This document shows positions 1-7,703 of a DNA stretch of 18,276 bases, in pieces (the stretch's first letter is position 1; each line of letters begins with the position of its first letter). The DNA lies in the NCBI GenBank assembly GCA_002497025.1, contig DAMG01000024.1, positions 1 through 18,276 of the forward strand, in the 5' to 3' direction. The DNA comes from Euryarchaeota archaeon UBA126. Its GTDB lineage: Archaea; Thermoplasmatota; Poseidoniia; Poseidoniales; Thalassarchaeaceae. Under the pieces are notes generated by a model. That model had not been told where the DNA came from. It did not search any database and worked only from the letters and a program-made list of their open reading frames with translations. A program made the position numbers and the translations under genes.

Positions 1-539
1 CTCTGAATGTCTATCTCAGACCTGGCGGAAAAGAGATTCTCTCCAACATCAGTCATGTTGGGTTTCCAGGAAGCTTAAACGAAGTTCTGAAAGATGACAT
101 CAATTGGCTGGAAAATGAATCAGGAGAAATAGAAAATTCGGATTGGAGTTACGAGAGATTCCAAGTGGTTCACACTCCCGAAACCGATCCGCATGGCTAC
201 ATGCTAACTCATAATAGTGGATTCAAACTACTACATTGTGGCGACTCAGGTCCTTGCAAAGAGATTGAAGATAGGGCGGCAGAAGCCAATGCAATTCTAA
301 TCGAAATGGGAGTGCCGGATTTTGTCGACAGTCCTAATCATCACAATCCTCGACAAGTTAACTCGCTTGCTGAACGGCAGCCGCATGCAACAATTCTAGT
401 CACCCATAATTATTCTAATGCAGTCAATCAAGAAGGTGGTTTTCCGACACCAAAATTGAATGACGGAATCATTCAACTTGAGGATGGAGATGAATTGATA
501 ATTGAAGAAAATGGAGGGTTTTTTCATGTTAGAAAATAA
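1..539 (+). CDS. Metallo-beta-lactamase-fold hydrolase, 3' part only
   Basis: The reading frame is already open at base 3 and runs to the TAA ending at 539, so 178 C-terminal residues are visible and the start lies off the window. The visible part carries the pattern of the second half of a metallo-beta-lactamase fold: a His-containing strand (HTPETDPHGYML), a GDSGPC turn where the family places its metal-bridging Asp, a conserved SPNHH stretch, and a late His in VTHNYS where the family usually has its last metal ligand. The classical HxHxDH motif is not in the visible part; only SHVGFPGS is seen near the edge, so the first motif is either upstream or degenerate. The fold contains RNase Z, glyoxalase II and many hydrolases; the substrate cannot be named. 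An AT-rich gap separates it from the replication initiator gene, so no operon link is suggested. Family call moderate, function unknown. Confidence 0.55.
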   Translation, partial: LNVYLRPGGKEILSNISHVGFPGSLNEVLKDDINWLENESGEIENSDWSYERFQVVHTPETDPHGYMLTHNSGFKLLHCGDSGPCKEIEDRAAEANAILIEMGVPDFVDSPNHHNPRQVNSLAERQPHATILVTHNYSNAVNQEGGFPTPKLNDGIIQLEDGDELIIEENGGFFHVRK

Positions 540-946
540 TAGTCGAAAAATATCTTCTATAAATATGAAGAAGGGGAGGGTAGAACATAATATTCTAGAA
601 ATACAACGAATATTGCTCTATAATTTTCCAATCTCGAGGAGATAATTTCAATTCCACTTAATCTGACTCACAAACACACCATTTTAATCGGTGAAAAAAG
701 TAAACTGATTTAGCCAATTAATACAATTAAAGGCCTACTGAAATGTTATTTTAATGAAAACCTATTGATTAAAAGGAAAATATATTGGTATTTTGGTAGC
801 TAACATAATTAGGCATTTCTTCACCATAGGCCCGACAACTTTCATTACCACCAACGTCCTCGTAAAGAATCCGCGTTTGCTTCCGATGACTCCTCACATA
901 GGACGAGTTAGTGAACTCGGAAAGACAAGCGGTTGTGTGTTAAAAA
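540..946. other. AT-rich intergenic gap, candidate replication origin next to orc1/cdc6
   Basis: About 400 bases without a convincing gene lie directly before the Orc1/Cdc6 start. The stretch from roughly 540 to 800 is very AT-rich, as expected of a duplex-unwinding element. Short inverted repeats are visible: ATCTC-GAG-GAGAT at 631-643 and a perfect CGAGTT-AGTG-AACTCG at 904-919. A G-rich run (GAAGGGGAGGG) sits near 572. Archaeal origins commonly lie beside orc1/cdc6 and contain origin-recognition boxes with a G-rich tail. I could not find a repeated copy of any such box here, so the origin call rests mainly on position and base composition. The 69-codon frame at 793-1002 overlaps orc1 in another frame and is not believed. 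The orc1 promoter must also lie here, but no clear TATA element was picked out. Confidence 0.35.
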
Positions 947-2185
947 ATGGAAGGAAATATTTTCGAGAAGATTTTGGGACAAGATTCCCTATTCCTCGAT
1001 AGAAAAACCTTCGACCACGCTTTCGAACCTACCACACTACCTCACCGAGACCGTGAGGTCGAAGCTCTTGTGAGAAATTTAGTAGATGCTCTCAACGGCC
1101 ATATTCCGTCCAACATGCTCCTCTATGGAGTTCCTGGATCTGGAAAGACGGTGGTAACCCGATTTGTTTTGGGTCAACTTAGACAAAAGGGAAAGGATAT
1201 GGGACAACCTGTGAGAACCTACGAAATCAACTGTAGGCAAGTAGATACCCGCTACAGAGTTGTACAGACTTTAGCGACAAAATTGTCTGAACGGGGAGAT
1301 GTGCCAATTCCATTTACTGGCTGGCCTACCGACAGAGTCCTAGAACAACTAATCGAAAGGATGGATCGTGCTGGAGGTGTTCACATCATTGTACTCGATG
1401 AAATTGACAATCTTGTGGAACGTGCGGGGGATAATCTGCTGTATAATTTAACCAACTTAAACACAATTCTCAAACGCTCTAGGTGTTGTATTATTGGAAT
1501 TAGTAATGATTTGCACTTCACACAACTACTTGACCCAAGAGTATCTGGTCGACTCGGGCAAGAGGACCTAATTTTTCACCCATACGGAGCATCGGAAATT
1601 ACCGATATTCTGACTGAGAGAGCCAAGGCTGGTCTACGGGAAGATGTTCTAGAACAAGGGGTTGTGCAACTTTGTGCTGCCTTGGCTGCACAAGAACATG
1701 GTGATGCACGTCGGGCTTTGGATCTTTTACGAATTTCAGTTCAAAAGGCTGAACAACGCTCTCAGACAAAGGTAGACCCAAGACACGTACGACTTGCACA
1801 ATCACAATTGGAGCACGACCAAGTCACACCTGTATTGCAGACTCTTCCACTTCACCAGAAGTTAGTCCTATTCGCAATCAGAATAAACGAGGATAATGGA
1901 CTGCGAAACATCTCGACTGGTGAAGTTTACAGAACATACTCCGATGCTTGCCTGAATGTTAACGTCGAGCCATTGACTCCAAGGAGAATATCTACCTTGC
2001 TAAATGAATTAGATACACTTGGCATGATTATGGCTCGTAATGTAAGCAAGGGAAGAGGTGGGCGTAGTAAGCAGGTCAACTCTGCAGTCCCAAAGACTGT
2101 CGATGCAATAACCACGATGAGCGATGCAGACCCACTAATCGCTGAAGCCGCTCGTTGCCGCTATAGGTTACAGAGTCATCTTTGA
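947..2185 (+). CDS. Orc1/Cdc6 replication initiator ATPase
   Basis: This 412-residue protein has the normal length and order of an archaeal Orc1/Cdc6. These proteins bind origin DNA as ATP-controlled initiators and help load the MCM helicase. Near the N terminus is the typical LPHRDREVEAL segment (31-41). The AAA+ domain has Walker A GVPGSGKT (61-68), Walker B HIIVLDEIDNL (146-156), a sensor 1 region around GISNDL (184-189) and a sensor 2 Arg in GDARRALDLLR (252-262). The remaining 150 residues, from about TLPLHQKLVLFAI (299-311), fit the C-terminal winged-helix DNA-binding domain. The ATG at 947 follows an A-run with no visible Shine-Dalgarno sequence and fits the family N terminus. It lies beside an AT-rich gap that may be its own origin. 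Family identification is firm; whether it is the main initiator or one of several paralogs is not known. Confidence 0.95.
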   Translation: MEGNIFEKILGQDSLFLDRKTFDHAFEPTTLPHRDREVEALVRNLVDALNGHIPSNMLLYGVPGSGKTVVTRFVLGQLRQKGKDMGQPVRTYEINCRQVDTRYRVVQTLATKLSERGDVPIPFTGWPTDRVLEQLIERMDRAGGVHIIVLDEIDNLVERAGDNLLYNLTNLNTILKRSRCCIIGISNDLHFTQLLDPRVSGRLGQEDLIFHPYGASEITDILTERAKAGLREDVLEQGVVQLCAALAAQEHGDARRALDLLRISVQKAEQRSQTKVDPRHVRLAQSQLEHDQVTPVLQTLPLHQKLVLFAIRINEDNGLRNISTGEVYRTYSDACLNVNVEPLTPRRISTLLNELDTLGMIMARNVSKGRGGRSKQVNSAVPKTVDAITTMSDADPLIAEAARCRYRLQSHL

Positions 2186-2234
2186 GAATATGCACCTTTC
2201 GATGGTTTTCTTGACCTATTCTGCTAGAAATGTA

Positions 2235-2265
2235 GAGGTCCTTAAGGGCCTCAACGGTTAAACCG
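2235..2265. repeat. Two adjacent palindromes in the gap after orc1/cdc6
   Basis: An 18-bp near-perfect palindrome, GAGGTCCTTAAGGGCCTC (2235-2252, one T-G imperfect pair), is followed after two bases by CGGTT-A-AACCG (2255-2265), a perfect inverted repeat. They lie 50 bp after the orc1 stop and 22 bp before the next start codon. Either they form RNA hairpins ending the orc1 transcript, although no T-run follows, or they are protein-binding sites in the promoter of the membrane protein gene at 2288. Confidence 0.45.
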
Positions 2266-2287
2266 AGTTCTTGGGTCGCCGCACTCG

Positions 2288-2818
2288 ATGTCGCTCTCTG
2301 ACAACGACTGGCACTCGGCGCTCACACGTCCAAGTAGAACAGCTTCGACTGTTATGTTACTACTGGGAGGATGGGTTCTATTACTCACGATTGTCAACAT
2401 TACATTTGGTGCATATTCTCCAGGATTCAAGGCACTATGGCTTGGATTCCTCAGTAACGGATCTCTTGGTGATGTATATACCGACCACGATGGAATCTCA
2501 GTTGTAGTCGATGATATTGTCTTCGGAATTATAGGAATTATCTTGGTCGCTATGGGTCATTTAGGAATGAATAAGGCCGTCGAAGGAGGTACTGTTTCAG
2601 CGATTAAAAGTATTCCAAACTGTATGTCTGGCCTATTTTCCGGTGAATACGGAATCAGGAAAACTGTTGCAGATTGGATGATTGTCTTTGCAATCATCTT
2701 CTATCTTGCGTGGTCAATACAATACAATACATGGGTAGACCCAGGGGTATTCGCTGTCAGTGTAATTCCATTCATGTTTGGTTTTGGTCTAAATATGTTA
2801 GATAAGGCCGAATCTTGA
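2288..2818 (+). CDS. Small four-helix membrane protein of unknown function
   Basis: The predicted protein has 176 residues and no family I recognise. Its first 20 residues are polar (MSLSDNDWHSALTRPSR), then comes a hydrophobic helix (VMLLLGGWVLLLTIVNITF, about 23-41), a second over roughly 73-95 (DIVFGIIGIILVAMGHLGM), a third at 129-147 (WMIVFAIIFYLAWSIQY) and a fourth at 151-170 (FAVSVIPFMFGFGLNML). A hydrophilic loop with several Asp residues (DVYTDHDG) lies between helices one and two, and a Gly/Ser-rich loop between two and three. No signal peptide cleavage site, cofactor motif or transport motif is visible. The start follows a pair of palindromes with no obvious Shine-Dalgarno sequence. 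It converges on the CoA-biosynthesis gene with only 8 bases between stops. A real gene is likely from length and helix pattern, but the function is unknown. Confidence 0.7.
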   Translation: MSLSDNDWHSALTRPSRTASTVMLLLGGWVLLLTIVNITFGAYSPGFKALWLGFLSNGSLGDVYTDHDGISVVVDDIVFGIIGIILVAMGHLGMNKAVEGGTVSAIKSIPNCMSGLFSGEYGIRKTVADWMIVFAIIFYLAWSIQYNTWVDPGVFAVSVIPFMFGFGLNMLDKAES

Positions 2819-2831
2819 GATTCTTCTCAAG
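2814..2831. terminator. Hairpin between convergent genes
   Basis: CTTGAGA-TTCT-TCTCAAG is a perfect 7-bp stem with a 4-base loop that spans the two convergent stop codons. It could mark the shared 3' end of both transcripts. There is no long T-run, so this is only a plausible bidirectional terminator. Confidence 0.35.
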
Positions 2832-3840
2832 CTCTATCCATTGCTTCTAGAAGTTCTCGACACCGTGATTTGGAATCAGAGCCAGTCCACCGAAGTACAA
2901 CTCCTCGGTTTGGCTGACCATATAGGACCACAGCACCTAATGGAGCCATTGGATGGAGAAGCAAAGGTGCAAGGTCTTCTTCACCGTCTACATCGATTAA
3001 AGTCGTCTTACTTTCATTACTCCAAGCTTCTAATGCACCTGCACAAGCATGGAATAATTCGGCATTTAATTGGCCGGCTGGATTCTGACATGTGAGTCTT
3101 TCATCGTAAAGAGATGTGTCGATTGCAGAAGATTCTTCCCATTCCTGCCGCTTAGTCTTGCCATCGATTAAAGCGATATCCGCTGGACTTCCGAAATCTT
3201 GTAGGGCTTTGACCGTGACATCTCCAACTGCGATAATTGGGCCATGGCTACCAAATATTTCTTCTAAAACGGCGCGTATTGCTACACCCGTATCATCCTC
3301 TGGACCCTCAAACAATTGACCGAATGGATCTTTGAGATTTGTTTCGACCTCTTTTGTCAAGATAAGATCGGCTTCTCCCACATTCTCTGGAAGATAGGAT
3401 CGTCCTTCTTTGTCTATCTCACCTTGGCGTATTCTAGAGCTGGAAATTGGTTTGCCAGCATGACCGATTACATGCTCGACCTTGAGGATTTCAAGAGGAT
3501 CTAAGCCATTACTCTCGCGCGCTTGATTAATTCTCTGGCAACCTAATACTGTTTCTGGTGTGCATAATATTGCTGAAGCATTTTCGTGCCAAGGTGCAGG
3601 TCCCTCTTCGTCTTCCAGTAAATGAATAGATATTCGAGACGAATTTTCACCAATAGATTCGACAAATTTTAGTGATCTTTCAGACCATGATTCTATTCGA
3701 GGATCTTTTGCCTGAGCTATTTGGTCACTCGTTAACCATACCTCAAGTCTTTGACAATTTGAGAGCCCGTGCTCAATCAGTGCCCTATGTCCAGCATGGA
3801 AGCGGTCGAAAGTGCCGCCAACCAGTCCCAGTGAATGCAT
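2827..3840 (-). CDS. Fused phosphopantetheine adenylyltransferase and GTP-dependent dephospho-CoA kinase
   Basis: This 337-residue protein appears to join the last two steps of CoA synthesis. Residues 1-150 are a nucleotidyltransferase of the archaeal PPAT type: GGTFDRFHAGHRALI (8-22) holds the HxGH motif, and PISSSRIRQGEI (131-142) is the second signature that contacts ATP phosphates. Residues from about 155 match the DUF359 family, shown in a Thermococcus to be a GTP-using dephospho-CoA kinase: GDVTVKAL (206-213), LIDGKTKRQEW (224-234), NPAGQL (253-258), VDGEEDLAPLLL (284-295) and YGQPNRGVVL (307-316). In many archaea these are separate proteins of about 150 and 180 residues. The ATG at 3840 has a GGTGG just upstream. 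The gene follows the GC-rich RNA-like region on the same strand. It would supply CoA for the acyl-CoA enzymes further along, but no direct link is shown. Confidence 0.88.
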   Translation of the reverse strand: MHSLGLVGGTFDRFHAGHRALIEHGLSNCQRLEVWLTSDQIAQAKDPRIESWSERSLKFVESIGENSSRISIHLLEDEEGPAPWHENASAILCTPETVLGCQRINQARESNGLDPLEILKVEHVIGHAGKPISSSRIRQGEIDKEGRSYLPENVGEADLILTKEVETNLKDPFGQLFEGPEDDTGVAIRAVLEEIFGSHGPIIAVGDVTVKALQDFGSPADIALIDGKTKRQEWEESSAIDTSLYDERLTCQNPAGQLNAELFHACAGALEAWSNESKTTLIDVDGEEDLAPLLLHPMAPLGAVVLYGQPNRGVVLRWTGSDSKSRCRELLEAMDRA

Positions 3841-3878
3841 CGTTAACCACCCGTTGTATCAAGTCTTGAGACCTTTGG

Positions 3879-4216
3879 AAAAAGTGTGTGCCCCGGGGCG
3901 TAACGGTGACTTTCATAGCGATGCTCGGGCACCTGACCCACCCCGGGACGTCTGTTGGACTGTGGGGTTGTCCCGTAAGTCATTCCGGTCTCTTCCGTTC
4001 TCGGTCATCCGGGGACCCATCACAATCCGACCGCATGTTTTGCACCGACGATCATTCCCCAGCAGTGGGTCACGTCGGTCTTCGACATACGGCAAATCCC
4101 GTTCCGTGGTACCGTGATTCATCCTACTAACTCCGGCGTGGGGCTTTCGTCGGCACGGTGTTGCCGGTCGGGCAACGCTGGGTCAAGGGGTCCCTTGATG
4201 AACCCCTCGTATAGAA
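3879..4216 (-). ncRNA. Candidate structured non-coding RNA, family not identified
   Basis: GC rises to about 59% over 3901-4200, against about 45% in nearby genes, and no frame looks like a protein. The stretch is dense in paired segments: TCAAGG/CCTTGA (4183-4198), GTTGCC/GGCAAC (4160-4176), ACCGTG (4111-4116) with CACGGT (4154-4159), ACCGACG (4044-4050) with CGTCGGT (4073-4079) enclosing CCCA/TGGG, CGGGAC (3944-3949) with GTCCCG (3970-3975), and GCCCCGGGGC (3890-3899). On the minus strand the last palindrome is followed by a run of five T (3879-3883), which looks like an archaeal terminator, and both flanking genes are on the minus strand, so minus is preferred. Size and GC would suit RNase P RNA or SRP RNA, but I could not find the full signature of either: the SRP helix 8 GGAA loop with AGCAGC is missing, and the RNase P P4 strands do not occur in proper order. 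The 5' end is approximate. Confidence 0.6.
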
Positions 4217-4272
4217 ATCCGAATAGAAAATGATGAAAATTTTACAAATTTTCTGTATTTTACCAACTTTAA

Positions 4273-6891
4273 TCACAATTGACTTTGTGCACCGGATAAC
4301 CCCTCATGGTAACCGGAAGTTCGTAATATGATTCTCTCAGAAATATGGGGATCGCCTTGCATTGCTACCTCATTACTAATCGGTGGCCATTTCTCGATTG
4401 GTTGGGCTAACCAACCAACCATTGGGTGAGTTCTTCCGGTACTTGGTGATCCGCCCTCTAGAACTGTATCAAGCGATTCCAGCAGGTCTAGAAGTGGAGA
4501 CGCAGTTTCTGGTAAGGTTCCTCTTTCACTCCTTGACCTAAGTCTTCTAGCGAGCGAGTTACGAATTTCAGGACTACATCCAGGGTGATACCTATCACTT
4601 AGCCCTGGCGCACTACTAGGTTCGCCTTTTGGTCTTAGGATTGCAGCACTCCAAGATATTGGATTATCAAACAACCAATCCAAAGAAGATTCCTCAGATA
4701 GAAGATTAGTCAATAACTCAGGAGCCAATAAAGCCCACCAGTCTAATGGTAAATTGGCAATTATGACCTCCAAGTCTTCTATCTGCAGTTGTTTAGAATC
4801 GCGAATTTTTTCTACCAATAAAGACCAAATCTTGAGATCGTGGTCGATTGGGAATTCATTTGCCCTTCTCAAAATCCCTTGCAGAACAGGACCATAACTA
4901 GTCACATCGACCTGCTGGCTTGTGTAAATCCAATCAACTGATTGAAGGGCGGCTAGAGAATTACTTGGTGGATGTACAAGCCAAGCCTCTAATGCCCAGC
5001 GGATAAGATCCTCCTGCATATCTTCGGGCAACCATGCTGCATTACTGAGAAGCTGGGCTGCTACCCAAGATGCACCTGGAGACGCATTTGTTGGATCGGT
5101 AGCTGGGCGTGTGCGAAGTGCTATTTCGGAATCATTGTGAAGAAGTAAGCGAAGTTTATCAGCAAAAATCTCCAATACTCTTGGAGGCGCTTCATCAGCT
5201 ACTTCTGCAAGTCTCTCAAGTGGTAAATATCCCAAATCCAGTAGGGCAATCCATTCAGAATCAAGTCTAGACCGTAATCTCTGCCAACGGTGCCATCGTG
5301 TCTTTGGAGGAGATGCAATCCAAGCGGCTATTGGATAACTCGCCTCCATCATGTTCGACCAGTCCTCATTTCCTTCAGGGAATTGAGCAATTGCTGAACC
5401 TATCATTGATGAATCCTCTATCTTGCTTGAGGATTTTTCATCTTCTAAACCTAAGATGACCCATGGGGAAGGTGCTACCTCCTGATCCTCAGTTACTTCA
5501 GGAGCTGTAGGCACGGGGTCTACCAATCGTACAGGCAAATCCCTACCACCAAGAGTGCGGAGCCTTAGCCAAGGTAGAGGCCTTAGTGGGTCTACAATAA
5601 GTTCATCAAAAATTTCTAGCGATTTGCGAGGTTGAGATGAAAGTGTTAATCTCAAGTTGGGATGAGAAATAACAGCGCTAAGGACGTCATCAGGGATTGT
5701 ATCGGGAATCTCTAGAACTAACGGGGGTCGTTCTTGCTCGGATACTGCCCATTCGATTAACGATGTTGCTGCCGTAGTTGATAAGCCACGGGTATCAAAA
5801 AATCTCAATCCGCTTTCTTGTGTGGAGAAAGTTGCTTCCTTCCAATCCTTCCTAAAGCGTCGCCAAGTTGATTCATCAGTCCTTACTCTTCGAGTAGAGG
5901 TCAAGCGTTCTCTCAGACTATTCAGCCTACGACGTCTTTCAGAAGGGGTCAATCGGGGATGTGCTCGATTTATCCATGAATCCAAACAAGAAATCGGATA
6001 ATTCTGGCCGCCAGAATCTAATCCCCCTAAATCCGCAATTACCATTGCGTTGGCTCTAGCAGTTCGTAGTAGCATGCTCCTAGGTAACCTTTCTTCCATA
6101 ACTGCAGATACCGGGTCTTTTGGGCGAATATCCGGAGATTGGTTATGGCAATTACCGAGAACCCATGCTCCTCTGTGATGACTAGCTTCTGGTAGAGGAG
6201 GATCCGGACGACGTGATGGAGATTCAAACCAAATCCCAGGGGCCAGTGCTACTGGTCTGTCTGGATCTACTAATCGTGCTCTAACTATTCCAAGGGTATG
6301 ATTTTCTCCAACATAGGACGAAATGGTTTCTGGATTATGACTTGAGGGGGGTTCTAGTAGCATTTCCATGTTGGTTAGATCAAACCATCTCGGAGATCTC
6401 TCTCTCAAGACGGCCCAAGTCCACGAGACCCCTTCGCTTCCTGTGGAGGGACCTTCGCCAACAGAGCCCCTCAAAGGTCGATCTGGGATTAGAACAAGTG
6501 GAGATTCTATAGGGGCAAGAATTCCCAATAGAATATTTCCCCCATCTCTAGCAAGTAAGCAATAATTGTGGGAAGTTGAAGGTAATGGTAGTACCTGAAT
6601 TGCCCTCGCCAATTCGTCTGAACGTATTGCCTCCCAACCAGATTGCGTAAGATGTAGACGTGCACCACGTGCGCCAGCTACTTGGTCACTTGCGACCAGT
6701 CCGTCGTTTCTCATCCTTCTTAGTTCGGCAGAAGCGTGGGGAATTCTCAATCCAGTATCGCGTGCGAGAATACTGACTGTTGTTCCACCGTCGGTTAATC
6801 GATCTAGCAATCTACGACGGTGCGCACTACGAATTCTCTTGAGAACAGGGAGACCGGAAGACGAATCGACGATTTGTGGTTCATCCGACAC
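4273..6891 (-). CDS. Large winged-helix-domain protein of unknown function
   Basis: This 872-residue protein starts with a DNA-binding-like winged helix. Helices run over about 15-62, with the recognition segment near LRIPHASAELRRMRNDGLV (48-66), and a wing with ARGARLHLTQSG (74-85). This part resembles MarR/ArsR-type regulators. The remaining 780 residues match no family I know. They have a beta-rich segment after residue 108, then long stretches rich in Trp, Leu, Pro and acidic residues that look helical, with no membrane segments, nucleotide-binding loop or Cys cluster. The start is GTG at 6891, supported by AGGAGG nine bases upstream (6901-6906 in plus coordinates). It is read away from the tandem small helix-turn-helix genes, sharing a 259-bp promoter region. 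The size is far above ordinary one-domain regulators, so it may be a regulator with a large sensing or scaffold region. Real gene: high confidence; role: unknown. Confidence 0.8.
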   Translation of the reverse strand: MSDEPQIVDSSSGLPVLKRIRSAHRRRLLDRLTDGGTTVSILARDTGLRIPHASAELRRMRNDGLVASDQVAGARGARLHLTQSGWEAIRSDELARAIQVLPLPSTSHNYCLLARDGGNILLGILAPIESPLVLIPDRPLRGSVGEGPSTGSEGVSWTWAVLRERSPRWFDLTNMEMLLEPPSSHNPETISSYVGENHTLGIVRARLVDPDRPVALAPGIWFESPSRRPDPPLPEASHHRGAWVLGNCHNQSPDIRPKDPVSAVMEERLPRSMLLRTARANAMVIADLGGLDSGGQNYPISCLDSWINRAHPRLTPSERRRRLNSLRERLTSTRRVRTDESTWRRFRKDWKEATFSTQESGLRFFDTRGLSTTAATSLIEWAVSEQERPPLVLEIPDTIPDDVLSAVISHPNLRLTLSSQPRKSLEIFDELIVDPLRPLPWLRLRTLGGRDLPVRLVDPVPTAPEVTEDQEVAPSPWVILGLEDEKSSSKIEDSSMIGSAIAQFPEGNEDWSNMMEASYPIAAWIASPPKTRWHRWQRLRSRLDSEWIALLDLGYLPLERLAEVADEAPPRVLEIFADKLRLLLHNDSEIALRTRPATDPTNASPGASWVAAQLLSNAAWLPEDMQEDLIRWALEAWLVHPPSNSLAALQSVDWIYTSQQVDVTSYGPVLQGILRRANEFPIDHDLKIWSLLVEKIRDSKQLQIEDLEVIIANLPLDWWALLAPELLTNLLSEESSLDWLFDNPISWSAAILRPKGEPSSAPGLSDRYHPGCSPEIRNSLARRLRSRSERGTLPETASPLLDLLESLDTVLEGGSPSTGRTHPMVGWLAQPIEKWPPISNEVAMQGDPHISERIILRTSGYHEGLSGAQSQL

Positions 6892-7150
6892 TAATGACCC
6901 CCTCCTAATTCAATTAGTTCAAGTCACCTACTTAAATTATCCTTTTTAGTTACATTTCATTACATATTTCTTATGGAAAAAGTAACAGTTTTATTTTTAC
7001 ACCGACTTTGATTGTGTAATCTAGCCATTTCTGTGCAACTATTTGTAACGAAGGGAGCCTGTAAGGTGCAGAACTGTTATATCAACGCCAGCCGTCCTGT
7101 CGGTAACGGACTCGATATGCGGTCGGTTTGACTTGGAGGAATAGACAGGA
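6892..7150. promoter_or_regulatory. Divergent promoter region between the 872-residue gene and the small paralogs
   Basis: This 259-bp gap separates two divergent transcription units. Next to the minus-strand gene is its AGGAGG site (6901-6906), then an AT-rich stretch (about 6935-7003) that should hold its TATA element. On the plus side TGTTATATCA (about 7074-7083) is a TATA-like sequence roughly 70 bp before the first small gene, and GGAGG at 7135-7139 is its likely ribosome-binding site. No strong long palindrome was found. Confidence 0.45.
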
Positions 7151-7429
7151 ATGGATTCGCTTAACCTGCGTAAACTCATTCGAAAATACCTCTCGGAGCG
7201 TCCGCGAAATACAATCGAGATTTCTGCTTGGCTAGCTAATCAGATGGATTCTGCGAACAGTCACTCGGACATAACAAGAATCCTAGAATCGGATGATCAC
7301 ATAACCCGAATAGGTACTGTTCGAAAGAGCGGCATGAGAAGAACTGAATCGCCTGTATCTGAATGGGCATCCAATAGCTGGGTTGAACATCATGAGAGAA
7401 ATGAGGCCGGGCAAAAAAAGGAGAGATGA
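7151..7429 (+). CDS. Small winged-helix-like protein, first of a tandem paralog pair
   Basis: This is a 92-residue protein. Its N-terminal 60 residues (LRKLIRKYLSERP, then TIEISAWLANQM and a DITRIL helix followed by HITRIGTVRKSG) have the helix-helix-helix-strand pattern of a winged-helix domain. The next gene repeats the pattern, so the two are probably duplicates. The charged tail (HHERNEAGQKKER) is not shared. GGAGG at 7135-7139 lies 11 bases before the ATG. Three bases separate its stop from the start of its paralog, so they are almost surely co-transcribed. No catalytic or metal-binding residues are visible. A small transcription factor or nucleic-acid-binding protein is the best guess from pattern alone, and I know no named family for it. 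Confidence 0.65.
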   Translation: MDSLNLRKLIRKYLSERPRNTIEISAWLANQMDSANSHSDITRILESDDHITRIGTVRKSGMRRTESPVSEWASNSWVEHHERNEAGQKKER

Positions 7430-7432
7430 AAA

Positions 7433-7687
7433 ATGCGAACAACAAGACTACGTCAGAAAATAAAGAAATTCCTAAATGATAGAGGAGAGGCAAATACCAC
7501 AGAAATACTCGAACACGTTAACTCCACCATGAGGCATGGAACAACACCTCAACAACTTGGAAACGTTCTATCAAAGGACAGAGATATACTCAAGATTGCC
7601 ACAACAAAGCGTGGCGGCGCACTCTCCGGCCGCTACGAAATCTGTGTTTGGACATTGAAGCCTGGAGTTCTAGACGGCGAGAATTGA
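7433..7687 (+). CDS. Small winged-helix-like protein, second of a tandem paralog pair
   Basis: This is an 84-residue protein. It aligns with the preceding gene over most of its length: LRQKIKKFLNDRG against LRKLIRKYLSERP, TTEILEHVNSTM against TIEISAWLANQM, and DILKIATTKRGG against HITRIGTVRKSG. The fold pattern suggests a winged helix ending in a strand that carries the VWTLKPG segment. AAGGAGAG just before the previous stop serves as its ribosome-binding site at a normal distance, which supports the ATG at 7433 and translation coupled to the first gene. It converges on the aldolase gene with 16 bases between stops. The partner, target and role are not known. Confidence 0.65.
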   Translation: MRTTRLRQKIKKFLNDRGEANTTEILEHVNSTMRHGTTPQQLGNVLSKDRDILKIATTKRGGALSGRYEICVWTLKPGVLDGEN

Positions 7688-7703
7688 AGTTAGACCTTGA
7701 CAA

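Noticed and set aside
793..1002. 69-codon frame before orc1
   Set aside because: It overlaps the orc1 start in another frame, lacks a family match and has a non-ATG start.
3920..3960. Identification of the RNA as SRP RNA from GGGUCAGG on the minus strand
   Set aside because: The GGAA loop and the AGCAGC strand that should follow in helix 8 are missing.
3812..4130. Overlapping open frames on both strands in the GC-rich gap (101, 80 and 69 codons)
   Set aside because: They overlap each other, match no family and lie in a region full of base-paired segments, so a structured RNA explains them better.
3879..4216. Identification of the RNA as RNase P RNA
   Set aside because: Fragments like GGAAUGAC and GAAAGUC occur on the minus strand, but in reverse order for the P4 helix, and the other conserved regions were not found. 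The family was left open.
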